From: Ehretia macrophylla
Lineage: Eukaryota; Streptophyta; Magnoliopsida; Boraginales; Ehretiaceae
DNA length: 64,000 nt
Direction of reading: 5' to 3'
Assembly: GCA_037974665.1 (NCBI GenBank)
Contig: CM075765.1
Location: 3,539,501 to 3,603,500 of the forward strand
Part shown: one piece after another, positions 38,103-50,500 of the stretch
Layout of the letters: every line of letters begins with the position of its first letter
Numbering within the stretch: the stretch's first letter is position 1
The notes under the pieces: generated by a model
What the model saw: only the letters and a program-made list of their open reading frames with translations
Database searches by the model: none
Told to the model about the DNA's origin: nothing
Position numbers and translations under genes: made by a program

Positions 38103-38804
38103 TTACTGAGCTTCCCTGATCTGAGACAATAATAAAGGCTGAATACGGAGATGTGAACACATCACCCCAACCTGAGTCAACTCTGGTCTCCAATAACTAA
38201 ACTCCTCAAGAACCTCCCACTTCTTGATAGCCAAACAAGAAATACTAGCCTTCCGGCTGAGAGCATCTGCTACAACATTTGCCTTTTCAGGCAAATAATT
38301 GATAGAACAATTATAATCTCCAAGAAGCTCCATCCATCTCCTCTGGCGCATATTCAACTCCTTCTGTGAGAATAAGTACTTAAGACTCTTATGATCAGTG
38401 AAAATCTCAAACTTACTGCCCCACAGATAATGACGCCACTTCTTGAGTGCAAAGACAACTGCTGCCAACTCAAGATCATGAGTCGGATAGTTTTCTTCAT
38501 AAGGCTTCAACTTTCGAGAAACATAGGCAAGAACTCGGCCATCCTGCATAAGAACACATCCCAAGCCCTCCTTGGAGGCATCATTGTAAATGACCATATT
38601 ATCGGTCCCTTCTGGTAGAGCAAGTACTGGAGCAGTAGTCAACCTCTTTTTCAACTCCTGAAACCCACTCTCACACTTCTCATCCCAATTAAAGATAGTC
38701 CGTTTCTGAGTCAACTTAGATAGTGGCCCCGCAATCTTTGAAAAGTCCTTGACACCTACGGTAATAACCCGCCAAGCCAAGAAAACTACGGACATCAGAA
38801 ACAT
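38103..38804 (-). pseudogene. RNase H part of L pol
   Basis: Shows the RT thumb/connection ([20 protein letters not shown]) and RNase H motifs [39 protein letters not shown] and ADALSRK, i.e. the Asp-Glu-Asp-Asp acidic set. Frame changes near 38760-38850 and stops near 38090 detach it from the RT and integrase parts. It would degrade the RNA strand during cDNA synthesis if intact. Confidence 0.9.
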
Positions 38805-38903
38805 TCTCTGGCCGCTTCCAAGACATCACCGATTCAATCTTAGTGGGATCTACAGAATACCGCTCTGTGTAATAACATGGCCAAGAAAAGAAATCCGTTG
38901 CAG

Positions 38904-40826
38904 TCAAAATTCACATTTGCTGAACTTGGCAAACAACTGATGCTCCTGCAGCTTCTCTAATACAAGCCGTAGATGTTGCTCGTGCTCCGATTCAGATTTA
39001 GAATAGACCAAGATATCATCAATAAAAATCACCACGAATTGGTCCAAGTACGGCTGAAAGACTCGATGCATCAAATCCATGAATGTTGCCAGTGCATTAG
39101 TCAATCCAAAGGGCATAACAACAAACTCATAATGCCCGTATCGAGTCCTGAAGGCAGACTTCGGAACATCCTCCATGCGAATCCGAAGCTGATAATACCC
39201 TTGCCTCAAATCAAATTTAGAATAGACTTTGGCTCCCTGAAGTTGATCAAACAACTCATCAATCAGTGGCAAAGGATATTTATTCTTGATGGTCACCTGA
39301 TTCAAACCACGGTAATCAATACAGAATCTCAAAGTACCATCCTTCTTCTTCACAAATAAAACAGGAGATCCCCAAGGTGAAGAACTCTGCTGGATAAATC
39401 CCTTCTTCAATAACTCCTGTAACTGAGTCTTTAACTCCTTCAACTCAGCTGGTGCCATCTGGTACGCCGATTTAGAAATAGGTTGAGTACCGGGAACAAG
39501 ATTAATCACAAACTCTATATCCCTCTCTGGCGGTAACCCTGGCAACTCCTCAGGAAATACATTAGGATATTCCTGAATAATAGGGACTTCCTCTAGCTGT
39601 AGCTTATCAGATGGCTTGTTGATCAAATAAGCTAGATAACCTGAACACCCCTTACTCACCAACTTAACGACTTTAGTTGCTGAGATAACAAAACTCGTCT
39701 TAGCACCCCGGTTACCCGCTACCTCTACTACTGGCTGATATGGCAAACGAAACTGTACTACCTTGGTTCTATAGTTCAACTGGGCATCATACTTAGAAAG
39801 CCAATCCATACCCAGAATAACATCATACCCCCGGATAGGAAATAAAATAAGGTCCGAAGGAAAATTATGCCCCTTAACATGTACTATACAATTCTTACAT
39901 ACTAAGCTAGTAACATACTTATCAGTCAAAGAGGTACTAATCTCAACCACATAAGGCAATCTTTCAGGTTGCAAATTAACACGTTGCACACAAGCAGGAG
40001 TAATGAAAGAATGCGTAGCACCAGAATCAATCAGCACTTTAACAAGTTGATCAAGTATAAGGAAGTTACCTTCCACTACTGCAGTCTCCTCAGGCATCTC
40101 CTCCATATCAACTGCATAAGCCCAAGCCTGAACCCGATGCTGCTGTGGTACACTGCCCGTAGGCCTACCCTGGTAACCCTGAGTCACTGCCCGACCCTCA
40201 ATCCTCGCATATCTAGGGCAATCCTTCGCCCTATGCTCGATGCTACCACAACCTAAACATGTCCCTGCCTTTACCCTGCAGTCGGACTCCACATGCCCTG
40301 GGCGCTTGCAGTAATTACACTGCGATGATGTGGCACTAACACTGCCCCTAGAAGAACCAGAAGCTGACGAAGCAGCTGATACAGCCTGCTGCTGAGGTCT
40401 CACCACACTAGGCCTGTACTGACCTTGAGACTGGGCTGGCCTATACTGAGTCTGAACCTGATATGGCCCCTGCTGAAACTGAGGCCAATAGTAACTCTGC
40501 TGACCCTGTGGCCTATAAGAACCCTGCTGGGCTGGTGGCCTATAGACAACCTGCTGTACTGGAGGCCTATATATAACCTGCTGGCCCTGTGGCTGATACG
40601 GCCTCTTACTAGGCTGACTGGAGACAATCTGATCCCTTTTCCTCTTCTCTAACCTAGAAGCTGCATCAAAAGCCTCAGTGAAAATATCATAGCGATTCAG
40701 AGCCATTGCATCCTGAATCTCGGGCCTCAATCCCAACATAAATCTACGAGTCTTCCTCTCCTCCACAGCTACAAACTCCGGTGCATACCGGGACAACCTA
40801 GTGAATGTAGCCTCATACTGAGCCAC
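38904..40826 (-). pseudogene. gag C-terminus, protease and reverse transcriptase part of L
   Basis: 640 open residues. In order: end of the gag core (residues 1-66), Pro/Gln/Tyr-rich linker with repeated YRPP.QQ (about 80-145), two zinc knuckles [14 protein letters not shown] (170-183) and [14 protein letters not shown] (190-203), aspartic protease IDSGATHSF (active Asp267), and RT with [22 protein letters not shown] and catalytic IDD (603-604). It stops at KFSKCEF where relatives continue with Trp: TGG has become TGA. A TAG stop separates it from the upstream gag frame. Confidence 0.93.
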
Positions 40827-40838
40827 AGAAGAATCCCC

Positions 40839-41375
40839 CTAAACCAAAGATAGGAACTCAGCCTCTCTCCTCTCCCGTGCAACCCTTGGGACATACTTAT
40901 CCCTAAAAGCAGTCAGAAAGGCATCCCAAACATACGGAACACCCCGGGTCTCCCAACTGGCTCTCACAGTGCGCCACCATTCCTCTGCCTCATCATCAAG
41001 CAAATAGACAGCACAAGTCACCTTCCTCTCATCAGTGTACTCGAGAGGATCAAAAAATTTCTCTAACTTACTAATCCATGACTCGGCCTTCCTATCATCA
41101 GGCTCTCCCTGAAATCTAGGAGGATAGTACCCCAGAAACTCCTTCATAGTACCTCGACCGTGATTACCACCCTGTACATTCTGTATCTGAGCCTGCAACG
41201 CCTGAGTCTGAGCAGCCTGACCCGCTAACAACTGGGCCTGTCCAGCCATCAAATCTGCAATCCGATCCATTACTGCCCCAAACCTGACATCACCCCTATC
41301 ACTGCCCTATGCCACATTACCAGGAACCTCATCTACAATCTCGGGCCTACCACGAGTCCTTGGTCTACCGGCCAT
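40839..41375 (-). pseudogene. gag N-terminal part of L
   Basis: Starts at the minus-strand ATG at 41375 with MAGRPRTRGRPE. It meets a TAG at 41307-41309, resumes with GSDRGDVRFGAVMDRIADLM, a Gln/Ala coiled-coil-like stretch and the gag core (FLGYYPPRFQGEPDDRKAE, EEWWRTVRASWE, FRDKYVPRVARERRE), and ends at a second TAG at 40839-40841. In relatives this runs unbroken into the next frame. Gag forms the virus-like particle. Confidence 0.9.
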
Positions 41376-41651
41376 CGTACTAATCAAAGAGTTAGCACAG
41401 GTTGTAGCACGTAAACAGGTTATATACAACTTTTAACACATAAACAACAAACTCATATAAAGCACATAGATCACATAAGCTTCAATCACATAAGCAAATT
41501 GATCACATAATCACATAAGCACTTAAATCACATAATCACTTAATCATTTAGTCATATCAATACATAATTTACTTTTCTTTCTTTTCATACATATTTCATG
41601 CTAAGACCATTACCCACATTCCGAAAATACCCCTGCTAACAACTAACATGC

Positions 41652-41663
41652 GCTCTGATACCA
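41652..41663 (-). other. primer-binding site of L (initiator tRNA-Met type)
   Basis: Minus-strand TGGTATCAGAGC, six bases inside the 5' LTR boundary at 41670, identical to the site of E. Confidence 0.92.
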
Positions 41664-41669
41664 CTTAAA

Positions 41670-44048
41670 TGTCACGCCCCAACTCGACCCCACCTACGAT
41701 CAGTCAGGACGCAACGGAATTTCGGCAGTATAACGACAGTAAATAGAATACCGAGGTTCTAAACCAACCTCATTAATAACATTAAACATCCAATTCCATA
41801 ACCATACAATCAACAACTCCTCAACAGCATAGCAACACACAACATAACTGTAATATACAATAATCAGTACTCGTTATCTGCCTCCGTTCCAACATAACAT
41901 ACAATACCTCAACCTTATCATACATTTCAAAAATAAGTTGAGACCCATCTAACAACTTAACCATAGACAAAAGAAAACCACTAATTTAACATCATTTGGA
42001 TCATCATCTTTTCAACATCTATTACAATAAGAACCATAAAGCATATAAAAGTCTATTAAGCTAATATACATGACATTAAACAACATAGAATCATGGATAA
42101 GACTCAGGGACATATGACTCATCCACGAAAGGCACATTTTCCTCCTTAAGAGGCACGTACCCATAATCCGGCTCTGCAACACCTGTAAGCATGCAATAAT
42201 AGAGAGTGAGCTTATATAAATAAGCCCAGTGAGGATCCGATAGATCTTGATAGTGTTCACTATGCTCCTTGGATTTAGTCCTTTGAGCAAGTAAATACAC
42301 AACAACAATAATAACATTATCATCATATAACTATATAACCATTCAATAAAGGATACTCTATTTGGTGTAGCTCCAAACGCCATCACGATCTCAACCGTTC
42401 TTCTTATAACTCCCCATTACTCACGCACCTGAGGTACCTCACTAGCCCCTCCCTCCATGACACCTCCGTCATGCGAGCTGGGGGTAGCCTATGGCAGTCA
42501 TGCCTTTATCAACCCGACAGCCCAACGCTGCCCGAGAGGTGGCACACACATACCAAGACTCCATAATCATCATCAATCATCAATCAATCATCAATTATAC
42601 ATCATTGATAGCATCAATAATCATTTAAACAACAATAACTTAGTTAGATGACAAAGTAGGCCACCTAACTGGACATGCATTATAAACACAATTAAACCCT
42701 AAATTACCCATCAACAACTCACCATTCAACACTCAAACACCACCCAATCATCTAAAGGCATCATTCAAGAAATTAAAGAATGACAACCTAAACTTCAGAA
42801 ATTCATAACTTACATTCTACTAACCCAAACATTGCCAAATCAGTTTCTATCACTCACCCATTCAACCTACTACATTAGCCCTCTCGGAAATCCACCACAA
42901 CACCTCCAAATCATGCCCGATAACCCTAAAACCCTAGGATGTCTTGGCTGGATTTTCTGGATTTTCCCACGAGCAATGTAATCGAAAATTCGGCATTACA
43001 ACAGCGCTAACACGTAATTATCAAGTATTTAGAAATCGACGGCAATCGATTTCGAGCAACGCAACTCAATTAAATCAACTTTGAACAATTTAATCTAAAT
43101 TAAATACCCGGAAAATAAAAATTATGCTATATCCGACAGAAACTCGTAGTATTAGCATAGAAAGATTCCTAGCATGCAAGGAGCAATAATCTAACATCAG
43201 ATTACAATTCTAACGGTTCAATCTTCATTTATACGCAAAAACACAAAAATGGCATTTTGAGATCTAGAATTTTTCTCTCACCTTTGATGCGATAAAAGCC
43301 TAGGGATGCATGAAGTGCATGCCCAACAAGCAGAATCCAAGTCGGTGCGAAGTTTTACGGACAAAAACCAAGTTTTTCTTTGAAAAATTGATTGAAAAAG
43401 CTTGAAATTCTCTTTCTTTTTTTCCTCCTCTTCCTCTCGGCCTAGTGTGTGAAATTGGATGTGTTTTTGTGTTATGTGAGTGTGTGTAACTAGTGTGAGC
43501 ATAAACAGTTAATATATAAAATAGTTTAAGTTATAAAAACTAATTAATTTTTGTGTTTTATTGACTTTAAACTCATTTTATTGCTCACCAAGGCTCAAAA
43601 TAATTATGCAACCCCCAAGATATCTCAAGTGGATTATTTTTAGGTGATAAGAAGTTTTACATTCAAAGAATTCCACCCGAGTCGGCTTAAAACTCAATTT
43701 TTCGCAAAAAGTGGTGTAAAAACCCTAATAAATTCCTAAGCCGATTTGAAATCTATTTTTATCAATCACAGGTCTATTAAAGTCTATGGACTAGGTCTTG
43801 AAGGGTTAAAAAGACCAGTTTCAAAATTTTAGCGGACGTGCGCCCAAAATACTATTCACTAAAAGACGACGATAAAATTTATGATCCCGTTTTTTATGAA
43901 AATTTCATGAATGCACATTTAGCACGTATTAGGAGTATTGACATCAAAATTATAACTTTCTAGGTCCTATAGCACATAAACAGGTCATATGCATGCAAAA
44001 CGAGGTATAGCACGTAAAACGAGATAAGCAGAAAAGTGGGGTTTCACA
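41670..44048 (-). repeat. 5' LTR of L
   Basis: Plus-strand ends TGTCACGCCCCAACTCG...GTGGGGTTTCACA. Most differences from the 3' LTR are transitions. Contains the same embedded frame with AEPDYGYVPLKEENVPFVDE (about 42091-42180, minus). Confidence 0.95.
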
Positions 44049-44053
44049 TCCAT

Positions 44054-44305
44054 CATGATATTACCACCGATACCGTTGCCTCCTCCACCATTTCCTCTAT
44101 TGCCGTTTCCTCCATTGTTGTTGTTACCGCCCTGATTGGAGTTGCCACGATTGTTTGGCCCTTGGTTATTTTGCCTCTCAAGCACTTGGGCCATTCGAGT
44201 CATAGTTATCGCTATCTAACCCAAAACCGGATCACGCATCGGTGGCTGCTCACCTTCACCCTCGTCATCTCTGCCAGGTCTACACCTAGTATTTTGTGCA
44301 ACCAT
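44054..44305 (-). pseudogene. gag N-terminal remnant of K
   Basis: From the minus-strand ATG at 44305: MVAQNTRCRPGRDDEGEGEQ, an in-frame TAG, then MTRMAQVLERQ and a low-complexity Asn/Gly-rich stretch (about 44070-44150). Element L is inserted right after it. The continuation is the FLNRKPLRFAREPDDEKAEAW fragment left of L. Confidence 0.78.
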
Positions 44306-44526
44306 CTTCTAACCAAAAGTTATTCTTAGGTTATATCACATAGACAAGTTATAAACACTTAAAAACTCATATGAAACAATCTAGCAAAAGCATATCAAGC
44401 ACGTAAAGTACGTTGTTCACATTTTATCCATTGAACATAACACACAAATGTACCTATTCAAAATTGGTTCATGTGAAAACTTCTACCCCATAGTCTGAGA
44501 GTTCTAACCCGACCTATTCAAACTAT

Positions 44527-44538
44527 GCTTTGATACCA
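44527..44538 (-). other. primer-binding site of K, one base changed
   Basis: Minus-strand TGGTATCAAAGC differs from the tRNA-Met-type TGGTATCAGAGC of E and L at one base, a G-to-A transition consistent with age. Confidence 0.85.
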
Positions 44539-44541
44539 TCA

Positions 44542-47500
44542 TGTCACAACCCTATTTCGCTAATATGATCTCTGATACCACCTTAGCCTAATAACCCTAA
44601 TCACTCCTGCACCATTCAATCTGGGATCGTGATGCCACGAGCTTAAGAATATCACTCCTCCTAAGTCCCCTAAGGCACATTACGTTAGCCTGTGTACTAA
44701 TAACTACTATATACCAAGTCACCATTTTATTATCAAGAAATACATGTCTGTAGGAATAGCACCTAAGGGGTTTAGACGCGACGGTCGATCGATTGGTATA
44801 ACACCTAGAAATAACTTATGCTAAAGCCATTTTCCTTGATATACTCAATAAGATTTTCATCTTCCTTAGGTAAGCCTAACACTTATAGTACTATTCAAAT
44901 CTAATTCCCATAGTCTAAGCTCTTCCGAAATTGAAATTTGATTGGCAGCTTAACATCATCATTAGAATCAGTTATTAACCTAACAGTATTATCACGATGA
45001 TCTTTAATTAAATTCAAAACTACCCGATTCAACCTATTATGGTCCAATAACACAACTAAGCCTTAGATGTAAACCTAATGTCATATAGATGAGTCTATGA
45101 ACCCTAAACCCTCAATACATACGTGTCATAAATTTATAATTCATAAGTACACAAGATAAAAACATGAGTTAAATATATATATCCGAGTACTAGATACAAA
45201 ATGTACCATTGTAAGTATAGAAAATATATATATATACCTGTAACACCTTGACCCCCCACGGAATCAGGTTCCTAATCCCAAAACCCCAACTCACAAAAAA
45301 TGAGAGAAAATAGACAGAGTTTCCCCTATTTCAAATCCAAACCAACCTGCACGCAGAAGAATCATCACACAAGAAACATTGTATTTTAACATGATTTAGT
45401 CCATTCTAGTTCATTTCTTGTTCATTTAGTAGTTCCAATACTTCTCTTAGCAAAATAGACTGTAAGTGTTCTAGGTTAGTTCACTACCAACCAAAACATT
45501 AGCCAAAATATTACATGCCACTATTCTATGTGAGCCTTCACTTAGTTACATTCTTTATAACTAAAAATATACACAAGGCACCCAGGCCTAAAAAAGAATA
45601 CATAAACATTCACAAATTTACAAGGAGTATCTACTTAAAAACATAGCAACACTCAAGGTGATGTTTTAGCCTCCTCCTCCACAGACTCAGGAGGGATTGA
45701 ACCTGTTTTACTTGAAAATGTTGGATAACAGGGAGTGAGCATACACTATACTCAGTGAGGGAGGGAAACATTTATCCGGGGAGTTTTCAAAAATATTTCG
45801 TGCAATGCATTCAAGCAATTTTAAAGTTAAGTAAATACATACTAAACAATACACCTTAAAAAGGATACGGGTGGACAAGTATATAAAATAATCACGCGAA
45901 TACAACGTCAATGCAAGGTAACATCCAAGAACATGAAACTAGATAACACATATAAAAGGATACAGTTCTGATTAACCCTATACACTCCAAGTTAATAATC
46001 TTGATCGCGAACCTCGAACCATAAACCACGTACTACCAACAAGTTTTGCCGGCATATTCCCAATCACCAATGGGTACTCCGAATGTACCCATAATCCTAC
46101 GACCTAACACCCATTGGCAATCTCCAGGTTAGGCAAGCGAGAGACTACAGAGTTAGAGCAACCAACCCTGGCAAGCTCGCTGCCGCTTAGAGAGGCCCAT
46201 CGCATCTATCCCGACGATAAGGTTGCGTAACCATCGATATGATACCCAATATAACAATAAATATCATAATCACATAATTCAAGGTAATCAATATCACGTA
46301 AACGAGAGACAACAAAGTAGGTTGTCCTCGATCACATACAACATAACATAATAATCAATGTAAGCAATAAACTACACAACATTCAATTCATATTCATATT
46401 CTCATGGATATCTTTCATATCCATCTAACAACACCACTTTCTATTATATTTCAAACTATTCAATCACATTTAACCCAACTTTGAAACACTAGAGCTAACT
46501 TTATAACGATTAATTAAGGCATCTACACAATGAATAAACTTCAAAAGTATACAAGACAACTCCTATCCACTAACTAAACACAAACCTACCTCAATAATAC
46601 ATACACACACATGGCCTTGATAAACTCACCCAATTGTCCCTATGCTCACATACTCGCACAATGAATTCTAACTACATTCTAATCATTTCAAGCATTAATT
46701 TAGCATTATGAACATTTATGGCACAAGAGTTTAGCATTAAAGTAAGCAATTTACTTATTAACTACATCAACTCATTTATGTTCAAACCAATATCAACATG
46801 ATCTAATCAATATTCATTCATTTTAAGCTTCATTCTAGTTTATACAACACTTATGACACAAGTTTTTACCCATAGATTAAGCATTTAGCCACAAACTACC
46901 ATAACCCTTTTATGACCAAACCACCATTACCAAGTTTTAACCAAGATCTAGCCATTTCATGCATTATTATAGGTTCAAGGACATTTATGGAACACAATAG
47001 TAGCATAGAAACAAATAGATAGCCATTAAACACCAATTATGCCTAAAAATCACAATTCATCTTTTTCTAGATTACACCATTTTATAAACACCAATTACAA
47101 GCTTGCTAAACCTATAAGACTTGTTCTACTATCCATAAAACTCATAATCTTGCAAGGATAAGCTAAATAAACAACATATAAACCATAATAATTTCATGGC
47201 ATAATCATCAACTAACAAGAAAATGCAACAATATGCAAATCCCTCACCAATACTAGTTGAGAATGCTTGGAATTAGCTTGGAGTGGCCTTGGATCAACTC
47301 AAAATGGCTTGGATTGGACCCTAGAAATATATCCTTGTTTGCAATTCTCTTCTTTTTCTCTCTTATGGCCGATGACCAAACTTTCTCGCTCTTTCTTTTT
47401 TTTTATCTTTTGTTTTTCATTAATAGGTATTACAAGGTTAATATTACATGGGCTTGGGTCTTTGGTATTGGTTTTGGGCTTAGTAAATTATTAGGATGAC

Positions 47501-50500
47501 ATAAAATGGCTCAAAGTTTAGTTAGTTCAATTAAAAGTCCAAAATACAATTCTAGTGTTACTATTCCTACGGTACCAAGAATATTTTATAACTCACTCTC
47601 CTGACATGCAATGCACAAAACAACAATGAACGAATACTTGGAAACAAGTATATAGTAAGGGAAAAATATAGAATTCACAAACTAAAATACTTTAATTTTT
47701 ACCCGGGGCTCAGGGCTCATTTTTAAATGATAAAAATTGATTCATCAGATGTAGGGAACAATTGCACATAATATAAATAAAAATAATAATAGATTAAACA
47801 TTTTATTTGAATTAATTAAATGTTAGTTGCACATTTAAAAGAAATAGAAAAAGTAAGGTTACTAAATACATACAAAAGTTAAAATAAACACATAAACTCA
47901 CACAAAATCAATTAAAATAACACATAAACATATGCAAATAGACACTATTTACTACATGCTAGGTCCGGGGTGTCACAATACGAAGTAGGCCAATAACATA
48001 CTTCAAAAGTCTACCACAGCCAACTCAAAACGTCAACATACTTAACATACATAAGCAATATTCTAAACACAATATATACAAGTCCAAGGCCAGATAAACA
48101 TCACTCCACAAGTATATCAAACATCTGACTCAACCAAGACCTCCTCAATCACGTACTGCACATACTCTATTTCAAGTTCACCTAAAATGTTAGCAAACGA
48201 GAATGAGTTTCCACCAACTCAGTGAAGGAAAGGGGATAGGGGATTTTATAAAACATTTTTTAGTTGGAAACCCTTTTGAAATCATGCCATGCAACAATAG
48301 ATATGCAACAAGTATGATAGTTCAATTAATAGCAAAGTAAAGAATCATTCATTAAAGATTCGTTGACTTCACTGATGCCATCTCCTTATATCACTATCAC
48401 GATCATTGCCCTATTACACCAAGAAATACTTTGCATGTATGCTAACTACGACCCACACCCTAAGAATACCCCGTTCATTCGGGTAAATGAATGAAACATC
48501 AGTCGTCATGTCATCGCCTTGCAAGCCCGATGCTGCCCAATGCAAAACAGACACTACCGCATCTATTTTATGGTTATAACAATCCACTTCATTTTGCTTC
48601 TCTTTTCACATGAACATTTAACAAGTAACACGCATTTACGACAAATATCAGGTAGACACAAAAGAATGGGTAACGAAGTTGGTCACCCACTCATTACTTA
48701 ACATATCATTGCTCTTGAAACAATTCCAGAAAATACACTAGGTCATTGATACACCTTAACACCATATTGGGCTTCAACGTACAAGATAGACTACTCAAAT
48801 TCAACATGTTTCGTTAGTTTTATAAACATGTTCCATATTACATTTTACAAGCACCGGACATGTAATAAGACATTTATCTTGCACTCATATACCATGAGAC
48901 AACATAAGTTAGCATATAATCATGATTTAATAGCAACAGAACACAAAAAGGCTTAAATCACCCAAAGGTTACAAATTGATCAACTTAACTATACATGCAT
49001 GACTTTTTCTAGTTTGGTTAGCACCTTTAAAGTTTTATGAGTTCATGAAATTATACATGGAAATATTTCTTTGAATGTAGATAGTATTTGAATCAAACGA
49101 ATCCGAATTCGGAGTTGAAATGAGCAAGTTCTAGTCCTTAAAAAAATTTTGCACAGTCTACGAGCACCAATGCGAGTTTCCCCGACTCACTGGAATGGCT
49201 TTAATTGAGGGGGTTCTAGTCACATTATGAGCAAACACTCAACTTGATGTTCGTTCTACTATGTCTTGTGCATACCATATCCAAAAACGAGCTTCATTCG
49301 TTGAGTTTTATTATGTTAAAACATCCATGCAAAATTAGTGCGCAAGTTCCAAGTTAGGTTTCAGCATGCAGTGAACTCAAGTAATCATTATCTACTGAAA
49401 TTGCATTTAAACATGTCTTTAACCTAGAAATTTGCTCATGCACCAAACATGAGATGTGTTCCGTTATGAATATAGTATGACATATATGAAAATTGGCCAA
49501 TTCCATGAAGGTTTACTACCCCAAATCCAACATGCAAAGATAGTGCAGAAAAATATGAGCATGCAAGTAGTAGTTGGCTGATTTCGACCAAAAACACATC
49601 CTTAATGACAAAACTAGCGCATACATTGAACTAGAGAAATATTCTACTATGAGTTTTGTTAAATGCAAATGGAATTCAGCCATTTTCATCAAGGTTTACT
49701 ATAGCAAATTAGTTAAGCAAAAATAGCACCTAGGATTTTACAATTTGCTACATTCATAGCTATCTTGCAATATCATCAAATTTAGCAACATGCATGGCCA
49801 TATAAAACAATATAATGATTATGAACTTTTAGAAAAATAGTTTATTCCCTACCTTAGCTATGCAATGCAAGAAATAGAAAAAAAATGGTGGAAATTGGCC
49901 AAGAGTTTATTGAAATTCCAGAATTTCTTCATTCTTCACATTCTCTCCTTTCTTTCTTGTTTTTCTCTCCCTCTCTCTCTCCCTTTCAGCTGTGGCTCTT
50001 TCCTTACTTTGAATCAGATTTGTTATGTGTGTTGAGTGTGTTAGATAGTGGTATAAGTGATCCAAATAAGTGGAGGTGGTTGGAGATTTATTGGCAACAC
50101 AATGATGATACTTATTTTATGACAAAGTCTACTTTTACACTCCAAAGCAAACATCAATTCACACTTTACTACTCATGGACGGTCAAAGGCTAAATTTTGC
50201 TGATTTATTTTGTTTATTAAGTGTAATGTAGGATAGTGTAAGAGATCAATGCAATGTGGTGGTGGTTGAAGATTAATGGCAAAACACAATCATGGCATTT
50301 TATGACAAAAGCTAAGCTTATACTCAAAAGCAAAGATATTTCTCTTTTCTTCCCTTGCATGGCTGGCCAAGGGCTTGTCTTCTAGCTATTGTCTTGTGTT
50401 ATACAATATAATAAGTATAATTCTATAGAATGATGGCTAAACAAGTTGCACAAAAAAGCATCATTACAATATGACAAACCACCTAAAACACTCCAAAGCA

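Larger units (their letters stand above)
34276..44048 (-). mobile_element. element L: near-complete 9.8-kb Tekay/Del-like Ty3/gypsy retrotransposon
   Basis: Perfect TSD TCCAT (34271-34275, 44049-44053). LTRs are 34276-36653 (3', 2378 bp) and 41670-44048 (5', 2379 bp). A hand comparison finds about 55-60 differences, roughly 2.4 percent, so it is the youngest insertion that can be dated here. Primer site, polypurine tract, gag, zinc knuckles, protease, RT, RNase H, integrase and chromodomain-like tail are all present in the Ty3/gypsy order, but the reading frame is broken in several places. It lies inside the internal region of K. Confidence 0.95.

Noticed and set aside
37380-38132. 250-residue plus-strand frame
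   Set aside because: It is antisense to the integrase of L, with no domain of its own.
49885-50193. 102-residue plus frame with a hydrophobic start
   Set aside because: It lies in the 5' LTR of K and the matching part of the other K LTR (about 15925-16215) does not keep it as one open frame.
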